This document shows, piece after piece, positions 23,997 to 33,079 of a stretch of DNA of 64,000 nt. Below the pieces are notes generated by a model that worked only from the letters and a program-made list of their open reading frames with translations, was not told the origin of the DNA and ran no database searches. Location of the stretch: the NCBI RefSeq assembly GCF_000797495.1, contig NZ_JTGN01000001.1, positions 896,992 through 960,991 of the forward strand. Direction: 5' to 3'. The stretch is from Robinsoniella peoriensis. GTDB lineage: Bacteria; Bacillota; Clostridia; Lachnospirales; Lachnospiraceae. A program made the position numbers and the translations under genes. The number at the start of each line of letters is the position of its first letter. The first letter of the stretch is position 1.

Positions 23997-25160
23997 TTAT
24001 GATTTTGTTGTTTCAAAACCAGCCGCATACTTCTCTAAAACCAGATTGAAACAGGCTATCATAGCCGATTCTTTAGGTAAACCGGATGGACAGATCCTTA
24101 TGGATCTCCCCCTGTGACCAAGCATTTGATCCTTCATCAATTGCTCCATACAGGGATATATGAAAGCTCCTTTGTATAATAATTCTCCTGATACAAATAT
24201 CACCCCCACATCCAGGAGATTCATCATAGTAGTTAACGCTGCTGCCAGTAAACGGCACTCCCGCTCCACCAGCCATACAGCGGCGGCGTCTCCTGCTTCA
24301 TAAGCATCCATTATTTTTTCCCAGCTGGTTAAGGATTTATCTTTTTCCATGGCAGACCGCAAAATATTTGGTATTGCGGCATAAAGTTCCAGGCAGCCAT
24401 GATTCCCGCAGCTGCAGCGTTCCCCATCCAAATTAACCGTAGTATGTCCGATCTCACCGCAGTATCCATGAAAACCCTTGTATGGTTTGCCATTTAAGAT
24501 CAATCCCCCGCCAACTCCGGTATCCACAACTAATTCCAGAAAACTTTCTTCCCGGACACCTGCTCCATAATATCGTTCTGCCATAGCCAATGCCTGGGCA
24601 TTATTTTCCATATAAACAGGACACTCAAACTTTTCCTTAAAATAACTGACAACTTCTATCTGATGCCAATTCTCAAAATTCGAAGGTTTTAGAATTGTTC
24701 CCTTTATGCTGTCTAAAGGACCCGGTGCTGTAATCCCAATACCAAGCAGTCTGTCCGCACCTCTGTCCTTTTTTAAAAAATCCATTGCTTTCTGATAAAG
24801 ATAGTTGAGCATCTGTTTTGCCGATATTTCTTTTTTCTGGGGAAACTTTTCTACCATCAGAATTTCTCCTGAAAAGTCACAAAGTCCTACGCTGCAGATA
24901 TCCCTTGCAATATTAATGGACAAAATTCTGTATTTCTGCGGATTTAACTTTATGGTCATAGACGTTCTGCCTACTTTCCCGGTAACCAGCTGGTCCTCAG
25001 ATACAATTTCTTCACCCAGCAATGTATCAATTAAAACTGAAATAGCAGCTCTGGTCAGTCCTGTCTGCCTGGCTAACTCCGCCCTTGACATAGGCTGCTG
25101 CCGCAGAAAATTTATAATACTCCTTTGGTTGCGCAGCTTCATATTATTGGCATTCCCCAT
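23997..25160 (-). CDS. ROK family transcriptional repressor (XylR/NagC type)
   Basis: 387 residues. An N-terminal MarR-like helix-turn-helix (MSRAELARQTGLTRAAISVL) is followed by the ROK sugar-binding/kinase-like domain with LGIGITAPGPLD and the zinc motif CSCGNHGCLELYA. It is divergent from the activase remnant/FGGY kinase operon. A perfect 10-bp inverted repeat covering the -35 of that operon is its probable operator, so a sugar or sugar phosphate would relieve repression. Confidence 0.92.
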   Translation of the reverse strand: MGNANNMKLRNQRSIINFLRQQPMSRAELARQTGLTRAAISVLIDTLLGEEIVSEDQLVTGKVGRTSMTIKLNPQKYRILSINIARDICSVGLCDFSGEILMVEKFPQKKEISAKQMLNYLYQKAMDFLKKDRGADRLLGIGITAPGPLDSIKGTILKPSNFENWHQIEVVSYFKEKFECPVYMENNAQALAMAERYYGAGVREESFLELVVDTGVGGGLILNGKPYKGFHGYCGEIGHTTVNLDGERCSCGNHGCLELYAAIPNILRSAMEKDKSLTSWEKIMDAYEAGDAAAVWLVERECRLLAAALTTMMNLLDVGVIFVSGELLYKGAFIYPCMEQLMKDQMLGHRGRSIRICPSGLPKESAMIACFNLVLEKYAAGFETTKS

Positions 25161-25233
25161 GGTATTCCCCTTTTCTTATTTGGCTTTCGATTAGATTAAA
25201 CAATCTTTTCAATAATCATAATCTATTTTCAAT

Positions 25234-25277
25234 AGTTTGTCAAATCAATTGACAAACTCCAATTCACATGCTATATT
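25234..25277 (+). promoter_or_regulatory. Promoter of the FGGY kinase operon overlapped by a ROK operator
   Basis: AGTTTGTCAA (25234-25243) and TTGACAAACT (25249-25258) form a perfect inverted repeat with a 5-bp centre, the GTTTGT...ACAAAC form typical of XylR-like ROK repressors. The right arm contains the -35 TTGACA (25249-25254). The -10 TATATT (25272-25277) follows at 17 bp. Bound repressor would occlude the polymerase directly. Confidence 0.8.
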
Positions 25278-25304
25278 TCATATATAGAAAGACAGGTGTT
25301 CTAC

Positions 25305-25563
25305 TTGGATATAGCTTATTTTGAAAAAGATTTTAACTATTCACACGACGGACCGGGTAATCGTTTGGTTTATCATTTACAAGGCTGCAATATGCGCTGT
25401 CCCTGGTGTGGTAATCCCGAGGGGCTTACTATACATATACCGTATGTTCATCCCCTGCGCATATGTTAACTTCTTAGCTTGCTCGCCTGAAATACTAAGA
25501 TATGATCAAACATGTGGATACGCAGTCTGCAATTTGCGTAAAAATAAAAGGAGAATTTCATGA
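25305..25563 (+). pseudogene. Remnant of a radical-SAM glycyl-radical-enzyme activase
   Basis: From TTG 25305 (AGGTG upstream) the frame reads NYSHDGPGNRLVYHLQGCNM then RCPWCGNPEG, with the CxxxCxxC iron-sulfur motif of PflA-type activases, but stops at 25467 after 54 codons. In the next frame a cysteine-rich tail (CAYVNFLACSPEILRYDQTC) runs to a TGA at 25563 that overlaps the FGGY kinase ATG in ATGA coupling. The whole is about 86 codons, far shorter than an activase (200 or more), so an internal deletion and a one-base shift are likely. No glycyl radical enzyme is nearby. Confidence 0.65.
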
Positions 25564-26975
25564 AATCTATTGGTATAGATATTGGAACAACGACCATTTG
25601 TTCCGTTCTAATTGATGCAGAAACAAAAACTTTATTAGATTCCGTCACAAAGCCGAATAAATCCACCCTGGCAGCCGCCCAATCCTTTGAGCGCCTGCAG
25701 GATCCGGCTAAAATTCTTGACACCTGCATTGCAATGGCAAATCATTATCTGATATCTCATTCAGACATTGCCAGCATCGGTATCACCGGGCAGATGCATG
25801 GAATTCTGTATGTGGATCAGAAGGGGCGGGCTGTAAGCCCCCTCTTTACCTGGCAGGATGGGAGAGGGGATATTAGCCGGCAAGATGACAGAGTCGGTTC
25901 TGACTGGCAGAATCAGTGCGACAATACCGATTGGCAAGATGACTGGGGCCATATTGACGGTCAAAATGGCAAAGGAGATAATGCTTGCCGGAATATATTG
26001 ACGTACGCAGGTTTTTTAACTGCCAGGACAGGATATGCTATGGCTACCGGATTCGGCATGACAACACATTTTTATAATCATGTGAACCGGCTGATTCCTT
26101 CTGATGCCGCTTATCTGTGCACAATTCCAGACTACATTGCTATGCGCCTGGCTAACCGGAAAACCCCTTTGATTCACCAAAGTATGGCAGCCAGTCTTGG
26201 AATGTACGATATAAAACGCAATAAATTTGATCTTGGGACAGTCACCTCTCTTGGTTTATCAGCAGATATGCTGCCTGAAATTGCCTGCGGTGAATGCTAT
26301 ATTGGCGAAACAGACACCGGTATTCCGGTTACGGCAGCCCTCGGTGACAATCAGGCTAGCTTCCTGGCATCTATGAATTCGGAAGATGCCTGTCTGGTAA
26401 ATGTAGGTACCGGCAGCCAGATTTCCATTATGACTCGGACTCCCTACCAGTCAGCGCAAATTGAATGCAGGCCTTACCTGGGAGACACCTATCTGCTGGC
26501 GGGCTCCTCTCTGTGCGGCGGATATTCCTATTCTCTTTTGAAAAATTTCTTTCAAGAGACGCTGGCACAGTTTGGCATCATACCTCAGAATTCCACATAT
26601 GAGGTCATGAACCGTATGGCTATTGATGCAGCTGCCCATGGTGAGGCACTAAATGTAGACACAAGATTTTGCGGTACAAGGCAGGATGCTTCTATTACTG
26701 GCTCCATTCAAAATCTTAAGGTAGCAAATTTCCATCCCGGCGATTTTACCCTTGGGATCCTTCAGGGTATCTGCGATGAACTTTATAATTTGTATACACA
26801 ATTTCCAGAAGATGTAAAACCTATTAAAACCCTGGTTGGAAGCGGGAACGGAATTCGGATGAATCCTATGCTCCAGCAGCTATTTGCCAGTACATTTAAA
26901 GCTGAACTTACCATTCCGGACATAAAAGAAGAAGCCGCTTACGGCTGCGGCTTATTAGGGTTAAAATTAAGATAA
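25560..26975 (+). CDS. FGGY family carbohydrate kinase, sedoheptulokinase-like
   Basis: 471 residues with FGGY fold: N-terminal phosphate-binding IGIDIGTTTICSV, substrate segment ITGQMHGILYVDQKG and FTWQDGRG resembling sedoheptulokinase-type members, catalytic-base region ALGDNQASFLAS, and C-terminal nucleotide motif VGSGNGIRMNP. An unusual insertion at residues 103-141 consists of Asp/Gln/Trp-rich near-9-residue units (DWQNQCDNT, DWQDDWGHI, DGQNGKGDN). It phosphorylates a ketose or polyol; the exact sugar is uncertain. It is under the ROK-controlled promoter and follows the activase remnant. Confidence 0.85.
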   Translation: MKSIGIDIGTTTICSVLIDAETKTLLDSVTKPNKSTLAAAQSFERLQDPAKILDTCIAMANHYLISHSDIASIGITGQMHGILYVDQKGRAVSPLFTWQDGRGDISRQDDRVGSDWQNQCDNTDWQDDWGHIDGQNGKGDNACRNILTYAGFLTARTGYAMATGFGMTTHFYNHVNRLIPSDAAYLCTIPDYIAMRLANRKTPLIHQSMAASLGMYDIKRNKFDLGTVTSLGLSADMLPEIACGECYIGETDTGIPVTAALGDNQASFLASMNSEDACLVNVGTGSQISIMTRTPYQSAQIECRPYLGDTYLLAGSSLCGGYSYSLLKNFFQETLAQFGIIPQNSTYEVMNRMAIDAAAHGEALNVDTRFCGTRQDASITGSIQNLKVANFHPGDFTLGILQGICDELYNLYTQFPEDVKPIKTLVGSGNGIRMNPMLQQLFASTFKAELTIPDIKEEAAYGCGLLGLKLR

Positions 26976-27385
26976 TAAAAGAACCATTCCGGCTCACTTC
27001 TGTAATTCCTTGTTTGAATAGGATTTCAAAGTGTACCGGAATCTGTGTTTATTTTAGTTATTCTTGTAAAATTCCAACTTTTTTATTCTGTTTAATTTAA
27101 TAAGTTTCTGATTATCTCTTTATAACTTTTTATACGTCCGCAAATCCTTATTTTATAGGCTTTACGGGCGTTTTTACTAATATCTGTATCAGTATCTTCC
27201 ACCTGTTCTCTGCCTCTCTCCAGCCTTTAAATTAGATTTCACACTATAAGTTTGCGCTTCATAAAGACAGTAACTGAAAGATTATAGGATGTGATTTGGG
27301 GCGAACAATTAATGCATCAAAGGGTACTTTCATACCATTATATTTTTCATAATGTAGATAATGTCGGGTTTCCCTCTCTTGAGTT
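26976..27385 (+). terminator. Convergent intergenic region with intrinsic terminator at 27135-27175
   Basis: Between the FGGY kinase and the converging MFS gene, CGTCCGCAAATCCT pairs imperfectly with AGGCTTTACGGGCG and is followed by TTTTT. This is the likely terminator of the kinase operon. Nothing else recognisable is seen in the remaining 400 bases. Confidence 0.6.
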
Positions 27386-28732
27386 TTATCCCTTCGTCCC
27401 CCACGGCGAAGGGCACCCCGACTGCGTACATCTGTTTTTCCATCCGACTGATATACACAGCACTGCAATAGCCAGTAAGCAGATCATTCCCACCAGAACA
27501 ACCTGATAACTTTCTGTTAAATCATAAATAAACCCGTACGCAGGAATCAGGATAATCGATGCAATAGGGGCACCCATAGAAACTTTTGCAAATATTTTTT
27601 CATAATCTTTCTGCCCATAAAACTTTATTGTGAGAATTGGTGCCAGAACCATGATTCCCGAGCTTATCAGACCATGTAAAAATGTGGATACGCTAAAAAT
27701 CAGAAATCCTGTTCCACTTAATATAAATCCAATCACTGCAATAAGACCAATCCCCAGAATCCCATAACATGTCTTAAGGCTGCCAATTTTATCACTGATA
27801 ATTCCAATTGCAATAGATCCAATGGCACTTCCAACGGAAGCAAATGCCAATGCATTTCCGGTCTCCCGGGTGCTATACCCCAGCAGCGAACCGTAGGTTG
27901 GAATATGCTGTGTAAATACTCCGATACCGGTGATTGCAATCATGAAAAACAGCAGTAAATAAAATGAAGTGGAACGAAGCGCTGTCTTTTCTGATATTTC
28001 AACCGTATCATGTACCTGCCCTTCTGTCTCATAATCCCCTTTTGATTTGTCATGATCCTGCTCATTTGTCTCCTGCTCATTTGTCTCCTGCTTATTTGTC
28101 TCCTGCCATGCAGACTGGAAATCGACTGCTCCATAAGGCATTGTTTTTTTCTCTTCCGGCCTGTTTTTAAGTAGTATCAGGGCCGTTAATATAACTACTA
28201 TAAATGTGGCACCACCAATATAAATATAACCGGACCGCCACCCCCGCTGGGAAATAATATTGGAAGTCACAGGCTGAAATACTGCTCCGAACAGCCCTAC
28301 AAATGCCATTTGTATTCCCATCATCATTCCTGCATTTTTTGAGAACCATCGGTTAATCAGGATTGGTCCTAACAGGCTTACCAGAATTGTAGCACCCATG
28401 GCATAGGGAATTGCTAAGAGATACCAGCCATATACAGCATTCATAAATCCCATTCCCACAAAAGAAAGCGCCTGCAGAATTGCTCCTGCAATTGTGACGA
28501 TACGGATATCATATTTGTTGATCAATTTTCCAGCAAATGGAAGCCATAAAACCATCACAATTGAAGTAATGCTAAAATATATTGACAGAGTTCCCATTCC
28601 CACTCCAATTTCCTGCGATACTGGAAACAGGAACAGCCCGGATGTCATATTAATTCCACCTCCGGCAAATCCGCGGATCAATATAACACCCAGCAGAACG
28701 AACCATGCATAATGTAATTTAATTTTTTTCAT
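27386..28732 (-). CDS. MFS transporter, oxalate/formate antiporter-like (OFA) family
   Basis: 448 residues with 12 predicted membrane helices, beginning HYAWFVLLGVILIRGFAGGG, a start typical of the OFA branch of MFS carboxylate transporters. The central cytoplasmic loop contains the short repeat QETNK/QETNE/QETNE encoded by three 15-bp units. The C-terminal residues (RCTQSGCPSPWGTKG) look unlike a normal MFS tail and may be read from inserted noncoding DNA. It is divergent from the SDR gene and may move the same class of compound, for example a carboxylate or bile acid (inference). Confidence 0.82.
   Translation of the reverse strand: MKKIKLHYAWFVLLGVILIRGFAGGGINMTSGLFLFPVSQEIGVGMGTLSIYFSITSIVMVLWLPFAGKLINKYDIRIVTIAGAILQALSFVGMGFMNAVYGWYLLAIPYAMGATILVSLLGPILINRWFSKNAGMMMGIQMAFVGLFGAVFQPVTSNIISQRGWRSGYIYIGGATFIVVILTALILLKNRPEEKKTMPYGAVDFQSAWQETNKQETNEQETNEQDHDKSKGDYETEGQVHDTVEISEKTALRSTSFYLLLFFMIAITGIGVFTQHIPTYGSLLGYSTRETGNALAFASVGSAIGSIAIGIISDKIGSLKTCYGILGIGLIAVIGFILSGTGFLIFSVSTFLHGLISSGIMVLAPILTIKFYGQKDYEKIFAKVSMGAPIASIILIPAYGFIYDLTESYQVVLVGMICLLAIAVLCISVGWKNRCTQSGCPSPWGTKG
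28061..28105 (-). repeat. 15-bp in-frame tandem repeat in the MFS loop, three copies
   Basis: CTCATTTGTCTCCTG occurs twice exactly (28061-28075, 28076-28090) and once with one change (28091-28105). Because the unit is a multiple of three, copy-number change would alter loop length without breaking the frame. Confidence 0.9.
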
Positions 28733-28966
28733 TATCTACTATCCGGCAATTATTAATTATATTCTTATTTCCATTTTGATTCATCATCATGACTGCCGGT
28801 ATTCTCCTTTATTTACTCTCATAAACAAGTTTCCTCCTTTCTCCCTTTTTTATTCGCTTATATAATTAATAACTTAACTCTTTGTTTCTCATCCTGAATC
28901 GAATAAAATATTTTTTTTATACGAATACTAATCTGGATTTTTAAAAAATTAGGATGGTGAACAAGT

Positions 28967-29764
28967 ATGAAGAAACTTGAAAATAAAATTGCACTGATTA
29001 CATCGGCAACAAAGGGTATCGGACTTGCCTGTGCCTTAAAACTGGCTGAAAACGGCGCTACAGTCTATATGGGCGTACGCAGATTAGAAGCAACCCGGGA
29101 AATTTGCGATAATTATAAGTCTAATGGATTTAAAATGTTTCCCGTCTACTTTGATGCAACTGACAAAGCCAGTTATACATCCATGGTTGAAGAAACTATG
29201 AAAATTGAAGGCAGGATTGATATTTTAATTAATAATTTCGGAATCGGCAGGCCCGCTGAGGATCTGGATCTGGTAAACGGCAAAGAAGAGGCTTTTTTCG
29301 AAATTCTGGACTTGAATCTAGGCAGTGTTTACCGCATAACCAAACTGGTAATCCCCCACATGATACAGGGCGGGGGCGGATCTGTTGTGAATATATCTTC
29401 CATAGGCGGTATGATTCCGGATATCACAAGAATCGGCTATGGTGTTTCAAAAGCGGCAGTTAACAACATCACCCAGCAGATCGCCATGCAGTATGCACGC
29501 CAGAACATTCGCTGTAATGCTGTATTGCCCGGTCTTACCGCTACAGATGCGGCACTAAAAAATATGCCCGAAGCATTTTTAAAATCTTTTTTGTCTCATG
29601 TACCCTTAAACAGAATGGCCACTCCCGAAGATATCGCCAACGCAGCCCTGTTTTTTTCCTGTGACGATTCATCTTATATTACAGGTCATATTCTTGATGT
29701 AGCCGGAGGATATGGAATCGGCACACCTCAGTATGCGGACATGATAAGGACAGCGGATCAATAA
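28967..29764 (+). CDS. Short-chain dehydrogenase, probable 7-alpha-hydroxysteroid dehydrogenase type
   Basis: 265 residues, classical SDR. Cofactor motif TSATKGIG replaces TGxxxGIG, as in clostridial 7-alpha-HSDHs from memory of that family. The arginine pair at 38-39 (GVRRLE) suggests NADP(H). The catalytic set is S145, Y158 and K162 (VNISSIGG; YGVSKAA). The C-terminal half (AVLPGLTATDAA, SFLSHVPLNRMATPEDIANA, VAGGYGIGTPQY) closely resembles the Clostridium sardiniense/scindens bile acid enzymes. It could oxidise the 7-alpha hydroxyl of bile acids; another secondary alcohol remains possible. AGGATGGTG precedes the ATG. Confidence 0.75.
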   Translation: MKKLENKIALITSATKGIGLACALKLAENGATVYMGVRRLEATREICDNYKSNGFKMFPVYFDATDKASYTSMVEETMKIEGRIDILINNFGIGRPAEDLDLVNGKEEAFFEILDLNLGSVYRITKLVIPHMIQGGGGSVVNISSIGGMIPDITRIGYGVSKAAVNNITQQIAMQYARQNIRCNAVLPGLTATDAALKNMPEAFLKSFLSHVPLNRMATPEDIANAALFFSCDDSSYITGHILDVAGGYGIGTPQYADMIRTADQ

Positions 29765-29782
29765 TTTATAGTTCCACAGATT

Positions 29783-29890
29783 TGTAACTTCACTATTGTC
29801 TAAATAAATGTGTAATTCCACTGTCGTTAAAATATATGTAATTCCACTGTCGTAAAATATATGTAATTCCACTATCGTTAAAATATATGT
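29783..29890. repeat. About 26-bp AT-rich tandem repeat, four copies
   Basis: Units beginning TGTAAYTYCACT start at 29783, 29811, 29837 and 29862 (28, 26 and 25 bp apart), each followed by GTCGTTAAAATATA or a variant. It directly follows the SDR stop. The unit length and AT-rich spacerless layout rule out a CRISPR. Confidence 0.85.
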
Positions 29891-30055
29891 TTTCAAATTG
29901 CTCTTTTTGATTTATAATCCTTAATATAATGTCATATTTTAATATTTCCTGCTTATAAGTGACTCAATACGGGACATGGAAGAATGGTTTGGTTTATACC
30001 TTTCGTTTGAATTGCCAAAACATATTGAAGTACTTCTAAAAGAGGAGGCCGAGCA

Positions 30056-30943
30056 ATGAAAAACAATCCTGTAAACAGTGAATTTTTCCGTGAACAGGTA
30101 ACACATGGGAATATGGATTTTCAGTTACAGCTTTATAAAGATATGGAATATCATGAAAAAGGTTTGATTTTGTATAATCATTGGCATGAAGAGGCAGAGA
30201 TACTTTTCGTAACGGAAGGTGCAATCGAACTTGTAGTAGATGGCATCTCTATATTTGCCGAGAAAAATACCGTAGTGCTGATTCCACCGAATCTTCTGCA
30301 TGGAGCTTACCAATACCAGGATCAGAAATGCCGTTTTACCTCTATTGTATTCCACCAGGATTTTATAGCAAGTAAGAACGGGGATATCATTCAGACCCAG
30401 CAGCTGGATCCTTTTTTTGACAATACATTTATTTCTTCCTATGTGTTGTCTCATAATGAGCGGAAAAATGAAACTGTGCAGCAGCTTTTAGCCGAGCTGA
30501 TATATAATTATTCATCTTCAGAACCTTATCGGGAACTAATCATAAAAGGTTATCTCTTTCAGATTTTGTATCATTTGCTGCAAAAAGAGCAAAAACATAA
30601 TCTGAAATCTGTCTCGGATTATGTCAATGAAGAGCGAAAAAAGAAAATTCTCAGTTTTATGGAGGAAAATTATCAAAACCCTTTAGACCTGGATGAACTT
30701 GCAAAAGCTATTTCCCTGAGCAAAGAACAGTTCTGCCGTTTTTTTAAACATTCTTTCCGCTCTACACCGGTTCATTATTTAAACAGATACCGCATTAACC
30801 GATCCATGGATTTGTTAAAGGAAACCAGTATGTCTATTATAGATATCGCAATTGAAGTAGGATTTGAAAGCAGTAATTACTTTGCTGTTTCTTTTAAAAA
30901 AGCAACCGGAATGACCCCAAGCCAATTTCGTAAGATGACATGA
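30056..30943 (+). CDS. AraC family transcriptional regulator with N-terminal cupin
   Basis: 295 residues. An N-terminal sugar-binding cupin (YNHWHEEAEILFVTEGAIEL) is followed by a C-terminal double helix-turn-helix (LDELAKAISLSKEQFCRFFK; DIAIEVGFESSNYFAVSFKK). GAGGAGG lies before the ATG. It sits 87 bases upstream of the GH31 gene on the same strand and probably activates it, using an alpha-glucoside or its breakdown product as inducer (inference). Confidence 0.92.
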   Translation: MKNNPVNSEFFREQVTHGNMDFQLQLYKDMEYHEKGLILYNHWHEEAEILFVTEGAIELVVDGISIFAEKNTVVLIPPNLLHGAYQYQDQKCRFTSIVFHQDFIASKNGDIIQTQQLDPFFDNTFISSYVLSHNERKNETVQQLLAELIYNYSSSEPYRELIIKGYLFQILYHLLQKEQKHNLKSVSDYVNEERKKKILSFMEENYQNPLDLDELAKAISLSKEQFCRFFKHSFRSTPVHYLNRYRINRSMDLLKETSMSIIDIAIEVGFESSNYFAVSFKKATGMTPSQFRKMT

Positions 30944-31030
30944 TTTTAATAATCTCTGACAGTATCGTAAATGCATTAACCTTGAAAAAATTATATAATA
31001 CTGGCAAATATAATTTATAGGAGGTTCGCT

Positions 31031-33028
31031 ATGTCATTCTTTACTCATGGAGACAATTATCTGGAATATCATAATGCCGGTGAAACATTACGGATTATGG
31101 CATGGGGCAAAAACAGCCTGCGTGTAATTTCTGTACCCAACGGACCGCTGGATCTTTCCAGCAGTGCACTGCTCCCACAGGAGGCAGTAGAAACGAACAT
31201 TACAATCGGTGAAGATACTGCCTCGATTTCCAACGGAAAAATTTCTGCGCTCGTTGATACCCGTGGCTGGAACAGCGCCGCTGTCCTGACTTTTTACAAC
31301 GATCGTAAAGATGTAATTTTAAAAGAAATAGATGGCGGAGGTGCCTTGATCCGCAGAGCCCGGTTCTTTAATCCTTATGCCGGCGGTGATTACCGCCTGA
31401 AAGTTACTTTTGAATCCGATCCCAGGGAAAAGATCTATGGTATGGGACAGTACCAGCAGGATATTCTGGACTTAAAGGGCTGCAATCTGGAATTGGCTCA
31501 CCGTAATTCACAGGCATCTGTTCCTTTTTATGTCTCAAGTTCAGGCTACGGCTTTTTCTGGCATAATCCGGCGGTCGGCAGTGTATCTTTTGGTAAAAAT
31601 ACAACGGAATGGAGAGCCGACAGCACGAAAAAAATGGATTATTGGATTACGGTTGGCGATAATCCTGCTGAGATAGAGTCACAGTACAGTGGGGCAACCG
31701 GAAGGACACCCATGATGCCGGAGTATGGATTAGGTTTCTGGCAATGTAAATTGCGCTATTATAATCAGGAACAGGTTCTGAAAATAGCAAGGGAATACCA
31801 CCAGCGTAAAATTCCGGTGGATGTATTCATTATTGACTATTACCATTGGCCCCGCTGCGGAGATTACCGCTTTGATGAGCACTTCTTCCCGGATCCTGCG
31901 GCAATGGTGGAAGAACTGCGCTCTTATGGCATGGAAATAATGGTATCTGTCTGGCCCCAGGTTGATTGGCGCAGTGAGAACTTTGAAGAAATGCAGCAAA
32001 AGGGATTGCTGGTGAAGACCGACCATGGTATGAATGTGCAAATGAATTTTCAGGGAAATAATGTTTTTTATGATGCCACTAACCCGGAAGCCAGAGAATA
32101 TGTTTGGAATAAATGCAAAGACAATTATTATAAATATGGCATAAAAGCATTCTGGCTGGATGAAGCAGAGCCGGAATACGGTACCTATGATTATGATAAT
32201 TATCGTTATTACACCGGCAGTGTATTACAGCAGGGAAATATCTATCCTAAGGAATATGCCCGGGGCTTCTACGAAGGACAGAAATCCAATGACCAGAAAG
32301 ACATCTTAAACCTGGTACGCTGTGCATGGGCGGGCAGCCAGCAATATGCTGCTTTAATCTGGTCGGGAGATATCCACTCCACTTATCAGGACTTTCGGAA
32401 TCAGATTGTTGCAGGATTACAGATGGGACTCTCCGGAATACCCTGGTGGACTACCGATATCGGCGGATTTCATGGCGGCAATATTTACGATGCGGATTTT
32501 CAGGAACTGCTTGTCCGCTGGTTCCAATTCGGTACATTTTGTCCTGTAATGAGGCTTCACGGCAACCGGCTTCCACGGGAACCGCTCTATAAAGCGAACG
32601 GTGAAGAAACAGAAGGCACCGGCGCTGATAATGAAATCTGGAGCTACGGTGAAGAGAACTACCGTATTATGAAAAAATTTATAGAGATACGTGAGCTGCT
32701 CCGTGATTATACACGAAGCCTGATGGAAGAAGCACATAAAGCAGGGGCTCCCGTTATGCGGGCAATGTTCTATGAATTTCCAGAAGACCCTCTTACCTGG
32801 GATTTAAAAACCCAATACATGTATGGCTCCGATATTTTAGTGGCGCCAATTGTAGAAGCTCACGCTTGCTCCCGCAAAGTATACCTTCCTGAAAACTGCA
32901 GCTGGACTCTTGCAAGAACCGGTGAAGTTTTTGAAGGAGGCCAGTGGCTGGATGTTGAAGCAGATATTGATACGCTTCCTGTATTTCTCCGTGACGGAAG
33001 ACAAGACTACCTGATCAGACAGATTTAA
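31031..33028 (+). CDS. Glycoside hydrolase family 31, alpha-glucosidase-like
   Basis: 665 residues, no signal peptide. N-terminal beta-sandwich, then the GH31 barrel: aromatic/substrate segment GLGFWQCKLRYYNQEQV, nucleophile D377 in KAFWLDEAEPE and acid/base D447 in ALIWSGDIHSTY, then LRLHGNRLPREP-type substrate loop and C-terminal sandwich. The sequence around the nucleophile resembles the Blautia obeum intestinal alpha-glucosidase, which prefers isomaltose-type links (established for that enzyme; specificity here inferred). AGGAGG precedes the ATG. The AraC gene upstream is the probable regulator. Confidence 0.92.
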   Translation: MSFFTHGDNYLEYHNAGETLRIMAWGKNSLRVISVPNGPLDLSSSALLPQEAVETNITIGEDTASISNGKISALVDTRGWNSAAVLTFYNDRKDVILKEIDGGGALIRRARFFNPYAGGDYRLKVTFESDPREKIYGMGQYQQDILDLKGCNLELAHRNSQASVPFYVSSSGYGFFWHNPAVGSVSFGKNTTEWRADSTKKMDYWITVGDNPAEIESQYSGATGRTPMMPEYGLGFWQCKLRYYNQEQVLKIAREYHQRKIPVDVFIIDYYHWPRCGDYRFDEHFFPDPAAMVEELRSYGMEIMVSVWPQVDWRSENFEEMQQKGLLVKTDHGMNVQMNFQGNNVFYDATNPEAREYVWNKCKDNYYKYGIKAFWLDEAEPEYGTYDYDNYRYYTGSVLQQGNIYPKEYARGFYEGQKSNDQKDILNLVRCAWAGSQQYAALIWSGDIHSTYQDFRNQIVAGLQMGLSGIPWWTTDIGGFHGGNIYDADFQELLVRWFQFGTFCPVMRLHGNRLPREPLYKANGEETEGTGADNEIWSYGEENYRIMKKFIEIRELLRDYTRSLMEEAHKAGAPVMRAMFYEFPEDPLTWDLKTQYMYGSDILVAPIVEAHACSRKVYLPENCSWTLARTGEVFEGGQWLDVEADIDTLPVFLRDGRQDYLIRQI

Positions 33029-33079
33029 AATGTAGTTCAGAAACTTTCATTTATCAACAAAAAACAGGTTTCCCACAAT

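Noticed and set aside
25321..25563. Independent 80-residue gene starting MKKILTIHTT
   Set aside because: Its first half is an out-of-frame reading of the radical-SAM CxxxCxxC segment; only the tail is part of the broken activase.
29669..29896. Minus-strand 75-codon frame with repeated ELHI segments
   Set aside because: It is the translation of the noncoding tandem repeat and the antisense of the SDR 3' end; no ribosome binding site.
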